DNA of 64,000 nt, taken from contig NZ_JH594596.1 of the NCBI RefSeq assembly GCF_000243215.1, positions 1-64,000 of the forward strand. The letters are read 5' to 3'. Below the pieces are notes generated by a model. The model was given only the letters and a program-made list of their open reading frames with translations. It searched no databases and was not told where the DNA came from. Made by a program: the position numbers and the translations under genes. This document shows positions 41,544-48,657 of this stretch, in pieces (positions within the stretch are counted from its first letter, which is position 1; each line of letters begins with the position of its first letter). The DNA is from Odoribacter laneus YIT 12061 (lineage in GTDB: Bacteria; Bacteroidota; Bacteroidia; Bacteroidales; Marinifilaceae).

Positions 41544-41582
41544 AATCTTATGTCTTTTATATATGCTTATTATTACTAAGCA

Positions 41583-41590
41583 CAAAGATA
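41583..41590 (-). promoter_or_regulatory. -7 box of the DUF1643 operon
   Basis: TATCTTTG on the minus strand matches TAnnTTTG. The ATG of the DUF1643 gene is 40 bp downstream. The divergent XRE gene begins 41 bp on the other side, so one short intergenic region serves both and may be the site of XRE control. Confidence 0.6.
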
Positions 41591-41630
41591 AATCTTTTTT
41601 TCAACTTTATAATTTCGAAAACAGGGTTTT

Positions 41631-41864
41631 ATGAAGTCAAAGGTCGATTTATTCGTCATTAATAAGGTTCGGGAGAAGCGAAAGGAACTTGGCATATCAC
41701 AGCGTGGACTGGCTGCGATACTGGAATGCTCACCCAGTTTTATAGGACAGGTGGAGAGCGATAAATTTGACATAAAGTACAGCGTATATCAAGTTTTTCT
41801 TATCGCACAATTTTTCGATTGTTCTCCTGCCGATTTCTTTCCTCCTATCAATTTCGACTTCTAA
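41631..41864 (+). CDS. XRE/Cro-type HTH regulator
   Basis: A 77-residue protein that is almost only one helix-turn-helix domain: VREKRKELGISQRGLAAILECSPSFIGQVESDK in pieces, the classic Cro/CI pattern. It is divergently transcribed from the DUF1643-lipoprotein-MazG operon with a 87-bp spacer, the usual position of a repressor. It is too short for an effector domain. It probably represses the operon and itself. Confidence 0.85.
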   Translation: MKSKVDLFVINKVREKRKELGISQRGLAAILECSPSFIGQVESDKFDIKYSVYQVFLIAQFFDCSPADFFPPINFDF

Positions 41865-42004
41865 GCCTGTTTTTTCACAAAGCTAAGATTAGGGGCACGT
41901 CAGTTTAAGTCGGTGGTCTAATGTTTTTCATATCTGACGGGAAAAAGACAAAAAAATACCGTTACATTGTTGCAACGGTTCACATAAATTTGCCTGAAAA
42001 TGAT

Positions 42005-42910
42005 TCATTTGTAACGGGATAACATCTTTTGTATTCTGTCCTTTATGCTTTCTCTCAATGACAGCGGAGACAACACCTCAACATGTTCACCGTAGCTCAT
42101 TATTCTGTTCTCCAATTCTGGGTTGATTATCAGATGTAAAGTTACAATATCCCTCTCTATCACCTGTGAAGCATGGATTGGTAATGATTGGAAATAGGGC
42201 AACATGGAAGAAGAAATACGCAATTTGACTTCTTCTATGGGGGCTGTCGGATTGTTATCGGGTTCATAGACCAATCCATAGACCTTATCAAAGCGTTTAG
42301 CTGTTTCCTCTAATACTGGTTCTCGCTGGAATACATCATCTGTTATTATAAGATTGCTTATTCTGTCCAACCCGAATGTACGGAATGATTTCAACTTGTC
42401 TACAAAGGCAAACAAATACCACATACCCTCAAATTCTTTCAGCAAGTAGGGATAGACGGTATACTCTTTGGTCTCTTTTGACTGATAATTATAATGGGCA
42501 AATCGAACAACCGTCTGATTTTGGATTGCTCTCAATAACCAGCCGATATGTTCCACACCTTTTGCACGGGGATCGGGACTGACAGCAAGGTATTGCAACA
42601 GCCTGTTTTTGTCTCTCATGGTAGAGAGGGCAATATCCGAACTTTCCGCCAATCCTATAAAATACAGCAATTTGTCTAATTCCAATGTACTGTCAGTCTG
42701 TGCAAAGTAACCGTTCTTCTTTTCATCATATATGATTTCAATATCGAAGTTGCTGCGTATCTCTGCCAGGTCTCTTTGAAAAGTTCTTTCTCCAACTTCC
42801 ACGTCATATTGCTTCATGTATTCAAGCAAGATATGTTTACTTGGATAATCATTTCGCAATATTCTGCGGATTATCAGGTAATGCCTGCGTATGGTGTTTT
42901 TTGTGGGCAT
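42005..42910 (-). CDS. WYL-domain transcriptional regulator
   Basis: A 301-residue protein. The N-terminal 80 residues contain a winged HTH (YPSKHILLEYMKQY; GERTFQRDLAEIRSNF). Residues about 125-200 are a WYL domain (VVRFAHYNYQSKETKEYTVYPY, in parts; GMWYLFAFVDKL; FGLDRISNL). The C-terminal WCX-like extension is present. Its start codon is 1 bp after the integrase stop, so integrase and regulator are cotranscribed. WYL proteins sense ligands, often nucleic acids, and frequently control mobile elements and defence genes. Confidence 0.85.
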   Translation of the reverse strand: MPTKNTIRRHYLIIRRILRNDYPSKHILLEYMKQYDVEVGERTFQRDLAEIRSNFDIEIIYDEKKNGYFAQTDSTLELDKLLYFIGLAESSDIALSTMRDKNRLLQYLAVSPDPRAKGVEHIGWLLRAIQNQTVVRFAHYNYQSKETKEYTVYPYLLKEFEGMWYLFAFVDKLKSFRTFGLDRISNLIITDDVFQREPVLEETAKRFDKVYGLVYEPDNNPTAPIEEVKLRISSSMLPYFQSLPIHASQVIERDIVTLHLIINPELENRIMSYGEHVEVLSPLSLRESIKDRIQKMLSRYK

Positions 42911-42911
42911 A

Positions 42912-44252
42912 TTATTTTAATATTTGGAAGAAAGTATGTTTTTGTAATGCAATGGCATTCTCTTCTTTTGACACTCTGATATATCTCATAAAGCTGGATT
43001 CCGTACTATGCCCTGTTATTTGCATGATAGACAGGCTTGGTATTCCAGCTCTATAAGCATTGGTTGCAAAACTTCTTCGGGCTGTATGGCTGGTTACCAT
43101 ATCGCATTTCTCATAAGTTGCCTCATGGCGGATGCCACCTTCCGTCTCCACAACCGATACAAAGTTAGTAATTCCAGCCTTACGGCACAATCTTTTCAAC
43201 ACCCTGTTTGTATTTTGATTGGACTGTGCTTTCGGTGGACGATTACCGTATTTTCTGAATATCGCTTCGACTTTCGGGTGCATAGGGATAACAACCAGCG
43301 TACCTGTCTTTTGTGTTATTATAGTCATTAATTTCTGCTCAAAGTCAAGATGTTTTTGTTCAAGCCGTGCTATATCCGAATAGCGTAAGCCTGTATAGCT
43401 AGATATAATGAAGCAGTCTCTCACACAGCCTTCGCTTTCTGATAGACTTAATTCATACAAGCGATTCAATTCCTTTTCTGTCAGATATACCGTTTCAACA
43501 TTTTCTTTGTATGCCTTAAATTCCTTTCGTTTGAAATCCTCATTGATGGTATAGTGATTATCATAGGCATAACGGATAACAGCCTTTATACTCTTTACGA
43601 ATTTTCCTATGACATTGGGCCTGTATTTTCCACGAGAATGGCTGGCTTCATTCATGTATTTTACAAAGTCGTTATAGAAGTCGAGCGTCATGTCGTTCAA
43701 TGTCAGCTTAACATGGCGGTCTGCACAAAAGCGTCTAACAATATTCCGTGTTGAGATATAATTCCTTATCGTACCCGATACCAGTCTGCTTCCCTTGCTG
43801 TTCAGTATCGTTCCGTTCTGACAGAGTGAGATATAATACTCCATAAAGCTGTCAAAGTCAGTAAAGGTACGTTTTTCTCTGATTTCTTTTTGCAATTCTT
43901 TCTTCAATTCTTCTCTAACCAAAGATACCGTTGCGTATATATCGTGCAGCTTGACGGTTTCCAATACTTTGATAAGAGCATTGGTCGTTTTCTCTATTTC
44001 CTTATTGACATTACGCAATATCATCTGTAATCGTGGATTTCCTTTAAGATCTGGATTCCGTTTTGCATCTTCAATCGCACAGCCTACAATATTATCCCAA
44101 TGCTTAGGACGGATTTTGTAATCGGAGGGTAAATAGTATGTCAGTCGTTCTCCATTGATGTTCACTCTTACTCTTATCAATGACATCTCTTTGGTGGCAT
44201 TCTTTAGAGAAAATCGGATTGCCGTTTTTCCGTAGAATAATTCTTTCATCAT
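42912..44252 (-). CDS. Tyrosine integrase of the element
   Basis: A 446-residue integrase with the Bacteroidota arm domain (residues 1-100, SLIRVRVNINGERLTYYLP), a core-binding domain (about 130-230) and a catalytic domain. Catalytic residues are Arg in SYTGLRYSDIARL, Lys in ITQKTGTLVVIPMH, His-x-x-Arg in SHTARRSFATNAY, His in ITGHSTESS and Tyr in FMRYIRVS. Codons 1 and 2 are both ATG. It should catalyse insertion at tRNA-Asp. The WYL gene follows after 1 bp. Confidence 0.9.
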   Translation of the reverse strand: MMKELFYGKTAIRFSLKNATKEMSLIRVRVNINGERLTYYLPSDYKIRPKHWDNIVGCAIEDAKRNPDLKGNPRLQMILRNVNKEIEKTTNALIKVLETVKLHDIYATVSLVREELKKELQKEIREKRTFTDFDSFMEYYISLCQNGTILNSKGSRLVSGTIRNYISTRNIVRRFCADRHVKLTLNDMTLDFYNDFVKYMNEASHSRGKYRPNVIGKFVKSIKAVIRYAYDNHYTINEDFKRKEFKAYKENVETVYLTEKELNRLYELSLSESEGCVRDCFIISSYTGLRYSDIARLEQKHLDFEQKLMTIITQKTGTLVVIPMHPKVEAIFRKYGNRPPKAQSNQNTNRVLKRLCRKAGITNFVSVVETEGGIRHEATYEKCDMVTSHTARRSFATNAYRAGIPSLSIMQITGHSTESSFMRYIRVSKEENAIALQKHTFFQILK

Positions 44253-44344
44253 CTTACTTGATTTTGTTTGTTAGTAGTTTTTTCAAGAATTATTCCTTCT
44301 ACATATCTTTTGGTTTCATCCGTCAGAGTGACTTTTCTTTCATT

Positions 44345-44379
44345 GAGCGTTGGGATTGGCTGACACTCTCCCAACGCTC
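44345..44379. terminator. Hairpin between Rep-like and integrase genes
   Basis: GAGCGTTGGGA (44345-44355) and TCCCAACGCTC (44369-44379) form a perfect 11-bp stem with a 13-nt loop. It lies 11 bp beyond the rep-like stop codon on the minus strand. No T-run follows, so besides a terminator it could be a replication or nick-site hairpin for the Rep-like protein. Confidence 0.5.
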
Positions 44380-44390
44380 ACTACTATTTG

Positions 44391-45386
44391 TTAGTCAGAC
44401 AATAGCCGTCTTATTTCAGACAGTACATTATCATCCTTTGGCTCGTTTTGCTTTAATATTTTAGCTATTTCTGCCATCTTCTTCATCTGTTTTCCCAATG
44501 TTCCACGTGATTTATAGGGGATGTTGTCCTTTATGCTTTGTTCTATCTTCTTAAGGTCTCCATTATAGGATTTCACATAGTTGTACATGAGGAAATCATT
44601 GATCTTATTCATGGCAGGATATTCCACAACAGTTTCTGATGTAAAGACTTTATTAAACTGCCTCAGTAATGGATTGTTTTTTACCAGCTTTAGGCTATTC
44701 CATGATGTATCGAGTATTTTCAACTCATTCTTTATTTTCTTTTTTCCCTCAAGGCGCATTTCAATCCTTGTTTTTCCAACGAAGTGTTTTTTTATTTCAT
44801 TGCGTTTACCAGTCATTGATAGGAAGGCAGCATTTTTATTCAGTGATATTTCTGTTTCCTTGTCATAGAGTACAATCTCCTCCCTGCCATATATGGATTG
44901 TACATCGCTTGTGAATGTAATCCCTGTATTGTATCTTGTCCATTTAAATCGTCTGTAATTTCCTACAAGGTGATTTAATGCATTAAGTTTATCGTCTGTG
45001 AGCTCCATGTCTATATCTTTGGTTATATGCAGTTTGGTGAATTGACAGTCTTTCATAATGGCTTCCTCATCCAATTTGCATATACCAAGTTTGTTGATAT
45101 TTTGCAAGCATTCCACAAAGTTGTCATGGCATATCAATTGCGGATAATTGCCTAACAGGATTTTTGACGAGAACTCTATCGTGAGTTTTTGATTGAGATT
45201 ATTGGCATAGATGTATAGTTCAAACGGCATATGACCATTTCGATATGAGGAGTATATTATGGATTTGACTTTTTCTGTTTCGAGATCAATGTCATTTCTA
45301 AATAACTTGTCATTATAGGATAACAGGTTGTTACTGTCAGATACAAATTTTACGGTATCGAATTGTAATATAGTATTTTTCTTCAT
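44391..45386 (-). CDS. Phage/plasmid-type replication protein (Rep, gene II/X-like)
   Basis: A 331-residue protein whose pattern recalls the phage/plasmid replication proteins of the gene II/X group: FDTVKFVSD at the start, LHITKDIDMELTDDKLNALN, a TRYNTGITFTS-GREEIVLYDKETE middle region, GKTRIEMRLEGKKKIKNEL and a helical C-terminus. Those proteins nick DNA and start rolling-circle replication. A nicking role would help explain how an element without a recognisable relaxase moves. The catalytic Tyr and HUH-type residues cannot be assigned with confidence. Confidence 0.5.
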   Translation of the reverse strand: MKKNTILQFDTVKFVSDSNNLLSYNDKLFRNDIDLETEKVKSIIYSSYRNGHMPFELYIYANNLNQKLTIEFSSKILLGNYPQLICHDNFVECLQNINKLGICKLDEEAIMKDCQFTKLHITKDIDMELTDDKLNALNHLVGNYRRFKWTRYNTGITFTSDVQSIYGREEIVLYDKETEISLNKNAAFLSMTGKRNEIKKHFVGKTRIEMRLEGKKKIKNELKILDTSWNSLKLVKNNPLLRQFNKVFTSETVVEYPAMNKINDFLMYNYVKSYNGDLKKIEQSIKDNIPYKSRGTLGKQMKKMAEIAKILKQNEPKDDNVLSEIRRLLSD

Positions 45387-45469
45387 AATTTATTTTTTTT
45401 GTTTCCAAAGAGGAAACGAAGCCCACCTTAATAGAAACTTCTGTTTCCTCTCTGTGTTATGTAAGATTT

Positions 45470-46279
45470 TTATAACTCACCCTTGTACAGGTGCATTGCA
45501 ATGATTATATCATTATAAGAGAAGCCGTTATCAAGTATACACAATATCTTGTTGATGATATTTGGGGTATCTCCTGTATGTTTCCAATTTTTAATGGTAT
45601 CAGCATTCCACATGGAAGCCTTAATACCATGCTGTAGCAAATAATTTTGGAAGCGTCTAGCTTCTACCGCATTATCGCTCTCTGGGTACAGTTGCACTTC
45701 CGACTGACCACCCAAATCCTTGATTATATCAAGGCTGCATAGAGAATCATCAAACTTCTCCTTGCATGTTGATACCCATCTGTATGCAGGGCAGATTATA
45801 GACATTATAATGGCAAGCATGGGGTTGGTAACAATGGCTACGGGTTTATTTGTTGCCCCGATATTGATACCGAACAAGCATTGCGTTTCCTCGAATTCAT
45901 ACCCTTTGGCTAACTCCAATGCTAACGAGCGGTATTTCCTGCCGTGAGGATCGGGCAAGTAAGGGGAGTTGCTGTTCTGTTTCCTTGTCTTTTGGCTCAT
46001 GGCTTTATCATCGCCATTCTCCACAATATCGCCATTGCCCTTGACAAGCATCTGCATCACATTCCTTATCCTGCCGTCTGTACTGATATATGGTAAGATA
46101 ATAGCATAACTGCCCTCATAGCAACATCTGTTATCCAATCTGACACCGTATCTCCTAAGAGCGTCATTGACAACTGATATAGGGAAGCGTGGATGTAATA
46201 ACTCTGCTGCACAAGTGTTTGCATAATCATTATCTGTAAATCTGGTGATTCTTTCTTTTGTTATGAATTTTATTTTCAT
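45470..46279 (-). CDS. Toprim-like (DUF6371-like) protein, probably inactive
   Basis: A 269-residue protein. The order of segments (GRKYRSLALELAKGYEFEET, CLFGINIGATNKPVAIVTNP, YRWVSTCKEKF, VQLYPESDNAVEARRFQNYL) follows the DUF6371 primase-associated Toprim proteins of Bacteroidota elements. In those the core reads VESEK and FPDAD. Here these positions are VTNPM and YPESD, so the acidic residues needed for catalysis are partly lost. It starts 1 bp after the HTH gene and precedes the Rep-like gene, consistent with a replication module. Confidence 0.5.
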   Translation of the reverse strand: MKIKFITKERITRFTDNDYANTCAAELLHPRFPISVVNDALRRYGVRLDNRCCYEGSYAIILPYISTDGRIRNVMQMLVKGNGDIVENGDDKAMSQKTRKQNSNSPYLPDPHGRKYRSLALELAKGYEFEETQCLFGINIGATNKPVAIVTNPMLAIIMSIICPAYRWVSTCKEKFDDSLCSLDIIKDLGGQSEVQLYPESDNAVEARRFQNYLLQHGIKASMWNADTIKNWKHTGDTPNIINKILCILDNGFSYNDIIIAMHLYKGEL

Positions 46280-46280
46280 G

Positions 46281-46601
46281 TCAATATTGTTTTCTGATTA
46301 GTAATTTGTTTATATCTGACTCTAAGAACAAGACCCTACGGTACGCTTTCATTGCTTTCAGGTCTCCGTTGCGCATCATCCTGTTTACTGTACTCCGTGA
46401 GATGTGAAGTCTTTCACATACTTGTGATATGGTTAGATACTGTGGTGAAGTTCGTTTGCCAACGTCCTCTTTCAAGGCTATTACTTCATCCTTTAATTCC
46501 AATAGTGGGCGTAACTGCTTGAGCAAATCATCCCTAGTTAAAATGGATATTTCCATAGGCATTTTTTTAGTTATGTCGCAATATTGCCCTCCTTTTATCA
46601 T
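46281..46601 (-). CDS. HTH (excisionase/MerR-like) DNA-binding protein
   Basis: A protein of up to 106 residues. The C-terminal half YLTISQVCERLHISRSTVNRMMRNG with the following KAYRRVLFLESDINKLL is the HTH_17 domain typical of excisionase-like proteins in Bacteroidota elements. The N-terminal part is a short helix (DLLKQLRPLLELKDEVIALKE, in parts). The start is uncertain: ATGs at 46601, 46562 and 46556 are in frame. It lies 1 bp before the Toprim-like gene and is divergent from the zinc-ribbon gene. Confidence 0.75.
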   Translation of the reverse strand: MIKGGQYCDITKKMPMEISILTRDDLLKQLRPLLELKDEVIALKEDVGKRTSPQYLTISQVCERLHISRSTVNRMMRNGDLKAMKAYRRVLFLESDINKLLIRKQY

Positions 46602-46681
46602 AATTTCAGTGTGCAGGTCGCACAGACAACAATGGATTGTATATCAAATATTTGCGGATGACAATACGTGAAAATTGCTTT

Positions 46682-46728
46682 TAGATAATGCCTATATTTG
46701 GAGATAATGTAGATTTTGCCTATTTTTG
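46682..46728 (+). promoter_or_regulatory. Tandem repeated -7 elements before the zinc-ribbon gene
   Basis: The sequence TAGATnnTGCCTATnTTTG occurs at 46682-46700 and again at 46710-46728, a 28-bp period. Each copy ends in a perfect TAnnTTTG box (TATATTTG and TATTTTTG). The second lies 28 bp before the ATG at 46756. This may be two promoters in tandem, or one promoter plus a decoy or regulator site derived from it. Confidence 0.5.
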
Positions 46729-46755
46729 TAGAAATAAATCAAAAGGGAGATGAGT

Positions 46756-47283
46756 ATGGAAAAGATTGTTTGCCCATATTGTGGCAAATCTGAAAATGTA
46801 AAAAACGGGAAGGTCGCGCATAAGGGTGAAATAAGGCAGAGATTTCTATGCAGAGGATGTAATCGGAACTTTTATCCAAACTTCACATTGACCAACTTGG
46901 ATAAATGTCGTCAAGCGGTTATCTTGTACTTGGAAGGAGTACCTAAAGAAACCATAGCCAAAATCATAAAGGTAGATTCCGCTACTGTATTTAAATGTAT
47001 TAACAAATATGGAGCAAACTTGAGCGATATAAGAAACAAAAGGATTGTCAGATTGGATGAAATAGAAGATGTCTATGGTATAATTGCTGAAAAATCAGAA
47101 GATATGATAATAAAAAAGCCTTATAAGTTGATACCTTATCGGAATAGCCTTACCATTATAGAGAAGCAGGATTATACACATATCACACAGTCCAAAGCCC
47201 AAAATCAACAGAAATATAAAGTACAGATCAGTAAAAGAAAAGAAGAAGACGTTCAACATATAATCAATAAAGATTTTAGGTAA
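46756..47283 (+). CDS. Zinc-ribbon/HTH protein derived from an IS1-type transposase
   Basis: A protein of 175 residues from the ATG at 46756, chosen because GGGAG lies 6 bp before it; an ATG two codons earlier would sit directly on that box. Residues 4-45 form a zinc ribbon (CPYCGKSENVKNG and RFLCRGCNRNFYP, four Cys). Residues 50-90 resemble the InsA HTH (AVILYLEGVPKETIAKIIKVDSATVFKCINK in parts). There is no DDE catalytic domain; the last 60 residues are unique and basic. It is probably a repurposed DNA-binding protein rather than a transposase. Confidence 0.65.
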   Translation: MEKIVCPYCGKSENVKNGKVAHKGEIRQRFLCRGCNRNFYPNFTLTNLDKCRQAVILYLEGVPKETIAKIIKVDSATVFKCINKYGANLSDIRNKRIVRLDEIEDVYGIIAEKSEDMIIKKPYKLIPYRNSLTIIEKQDYTHITQSKAQNQQKYKVQISKRKEEDVQHIINKDFR

Positions 47284-47584
47284 TTGCTGACCTTATCAGA
47301 CCCAAACCAAAATAGTTGCAGTCTTATAAACGACCCATCTTGGAAGTTGAAAAGCACACAGAGACCAACGAAGAGACCCAATGATATATGGGACTATATT
47401 AAGAGAGGGGGATATATCTATATCCTGTTATGCCATGAGATAGGGGTATGACAATGTATGCGGAATCCAAATAGGAATCCATATATACTCAACTGTCCTC
47501 ATAGGATATACAGGACCAGATGGTTATGAATAGAAACAACCTTTAAATGTATGGAACAATATCCAATGTGTCTTCCTGTGTCAC
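47284..47584. other. Right-end spacer of the element
   Basis: About 300 bp without a gene. It contains a small palindrome GGATATA-tc-TATATCC (47410-47425) and scattered GAGACC/GAGACCC words similar to those near the left end. These could be integrase arm sites, but the matches are short. Confidence 0.4.
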
Positions 47585-47687
47585 GGTGTGTCATCGGATT
47601 GGTCTCCCCGTTGAGACCTCGAAAGAAAAAGCCCTTGAAAGGAATTGACTTTCAAGGGCTTTCGAATGTTGTTGCGGTGCGGACGGG
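47585..47687 (+). repeat. attR-like 103-bp direct repeat (tRNA end of element)
   Basis: This is the partner of 37511-37613. It includes the 3' end of the intact tRNA-Asp gene (47675-47687) and the tRNA terminator. Four of the seven differences from the left copy fall in the 10 bp next to the tRNA end. Sequence left of 47675 presumably came with the element. Confidence 0.85.
47628..47662 (-). terminator. tRNA-Asp terminator
   Basis: AAAGCCCTTGAAAG (47628-47641) and CTTTCAAGGGCTTT (47649-47662) form a perfect 14-bp stem with a 7-nt loop. On the minus strand it is followed by TTCTTTC and lies 12 bp after the tRNA 3' end. The same hairpin is duplicated at 37554-37588. Confidence 0.85.
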
Positions 47688-47748
47688 ACTCGAACCCGCG
47701 ACCCCAGGCGTGACAGGCCTGTATTCTAACCAGCTGAACTACCGCACC
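47675..47748 (-). tRNA. tRNA-Asp (GTC), element attachment target
   Basis: A 74-nt cloverleaf on the minus strand. The acceptor stem is GGTGCGG with CCGCACC, the anticodon stem CAGGC with GCCTG around loop CTGTCAC (anticodon GTC), and the T arm GCGGG-TTCGAGT-CCCGT. The discriminator is G, and CCA is not encoded. Its 3' end is duplicated at 37601-37613. An identical copy lies 32 bp upstream. Confidence 0.95.
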
Positions 47749-47780
47749 AAAATAATCATAAAAATTTGAAGAACTTTCAG

Positions 47781-47854
47781 CGGTGCGGACGGGACTCGAA
47801 CCCGCGACCCCAGGCGTGACAGGCCTGTATTCTAACCAGCTGAACTACCGCACC
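47781..47854 (-). tRNA. tRNA-Asp (GTC), second identical copy
   Basis: This copy has the same 74 bases as 47675-47748, so both genes were probably formed by tandem duplication and are cotranscribed from the right. The element used the downstream copy, leaving this one untouched, so Asp decoding is protected from disruption. Confidence 0.95.
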
Positions 47855-48093
47855 AATTTGTGGAAATTGTATTTCCTTACAGCGGTGCAAATGTAGGACG
47901 ATTTTTTGAAATAGCAAATAAAATAAGGGGAAAAATGTGAATTTTTTGATCCAAGATAGTGTTCAGGGAATGTTTTCTATTTTTCTGTTTTTTTTGAATG
48001 TTTCTAATCTCTTGATAGCAAGCTCGTCAGTCTTTTCATAAAGAAGTGCTGAAAAATATATGGTGTGTTAAATTGCTTATTAAATTTTTTATT

Positions 48094-48101
48094 TAACTTT
48101 G
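48094..48101 (+). promoter_or_regulatory. -7 box of gcvH
   Basis: TAACTTTG matches TAnnTTTG. A TTG at 48073-48075 stands 18 bp upstream as a possible -33 element. The gcvH ATG is 40 bp downstream. Confidence 0.6.
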
Positions 48102-48140
48102 AGGTCACAATTATTACTAAATTAAAAAATTTTTAAGATA

Positions 48141-48515
48141 ATGAACGTACCCGCAGAATTAAAGTACACTAAAGAACATGAATGGATTCGTGTTGAAGGT
48201 GAGGAAGCTGTAATTGGTATTACAGACTATGCTCAGAGTCAATTGGGCGATATCGTTTTCGTAGAATGCGATACAGAAGGAGAGACCCTTGCAGAAGGAG
48301 ATACTTTCGGTACTGTTGAAGCTGTGAAGACGGTTTCTGACTTGTATTTACCGGTAAGTGGTGAAATTCTGGAATTCAATCCTGACCTGGAAGGAGAACC
48401 GGAATTAGTCAACAAAGACCCTTATGGAAAAGGTTGGATTATCCGAATTAAGATAAGTGATCCTTCAGAATTGGATAATTTACTGGATGCTGAAGGTTAT
48501 AAGGCCATAATCTGA
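48141..48515 (+). CDS. gcvH: Glycine cleavage system H protein
   Basis: A 124-residue lipoyl carrier. KYTKEHEWIRVEG is the N-terminal signature and FGTVEAVKTVSDLYLPVSG contains the lipoylated Lys (about residue 63). It shuttles the aminomethyl group between the P, T and L proteins; none of their genes is in the window. It is monocistronic with its own promoter and a terminator hairpin at 48523-48554. Confidence 0.95.
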   Translation: MNVPAELKYTKEHEWIRVEGEEAVIGITDYAQSQLGDIVFVECDTEGETLAEGDTFGTVEAVKTVSDLYLPVSGEILEFNPDLEGEPELVNKDPYGKGWIIRIKISDPSELDNLLDAEGYKAII

Positions 48516-48522
48516 TAGATAT

Positions 48523-48559
48523 AAAGCTGTACTTTCGAAGGAATGTGCAGCTTTTTTTA
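48523..48559 (+). terminator. Terminator of gcvH
   Basis: AAAGCTG (48523-48529) pairs with CAGCTTT (48548-48554). The second arm runs into TTTTTTT, giving a typical intrinsic terminator 8 bp after the stop codon. Confidence 0.75.
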
Positions 48560-48657
48560 GCCTTGTACTGAAGGCAAAAGGAGGGGAGGAGTATTTCTCT
48601 GTGAATTTTATATAGCAAGGGGTGATTCTCCGTTTTTAATTTAAAATCTGAAATCCA

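Larger units (their letters stand above)
37601..47674. mobile_element. Integrative element in the 3' end of tRNA-Asp (about 10.1 kb)
   Basis: The segment lies between a duplicated tRNA-Asp 3' end (37601-37613) and the intact tRNA gene (from 47675). It encodes a tyrosine integrase, WYL, XRE and HTH regulators, a Rep-like protein, a Toprim-like protein, an HU homologue, and cargo (DUF1643, lipoprotein, MazG, nucleotidyltransferase). No conjugation genes, phage structural genes or classic relaxase are visible. It therefore looks like a mobilizable element or satellite that depends on a helper. The exact crossover point cannot be fixed because both end repeats extend 90 bp beyond the tRNA. Confidence 0.8.

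Noticed and set aside
46756-47283. An active IS element
   Set aside because: No catalytic transposase domain and no terminal inverted repeats are seen around the gene.
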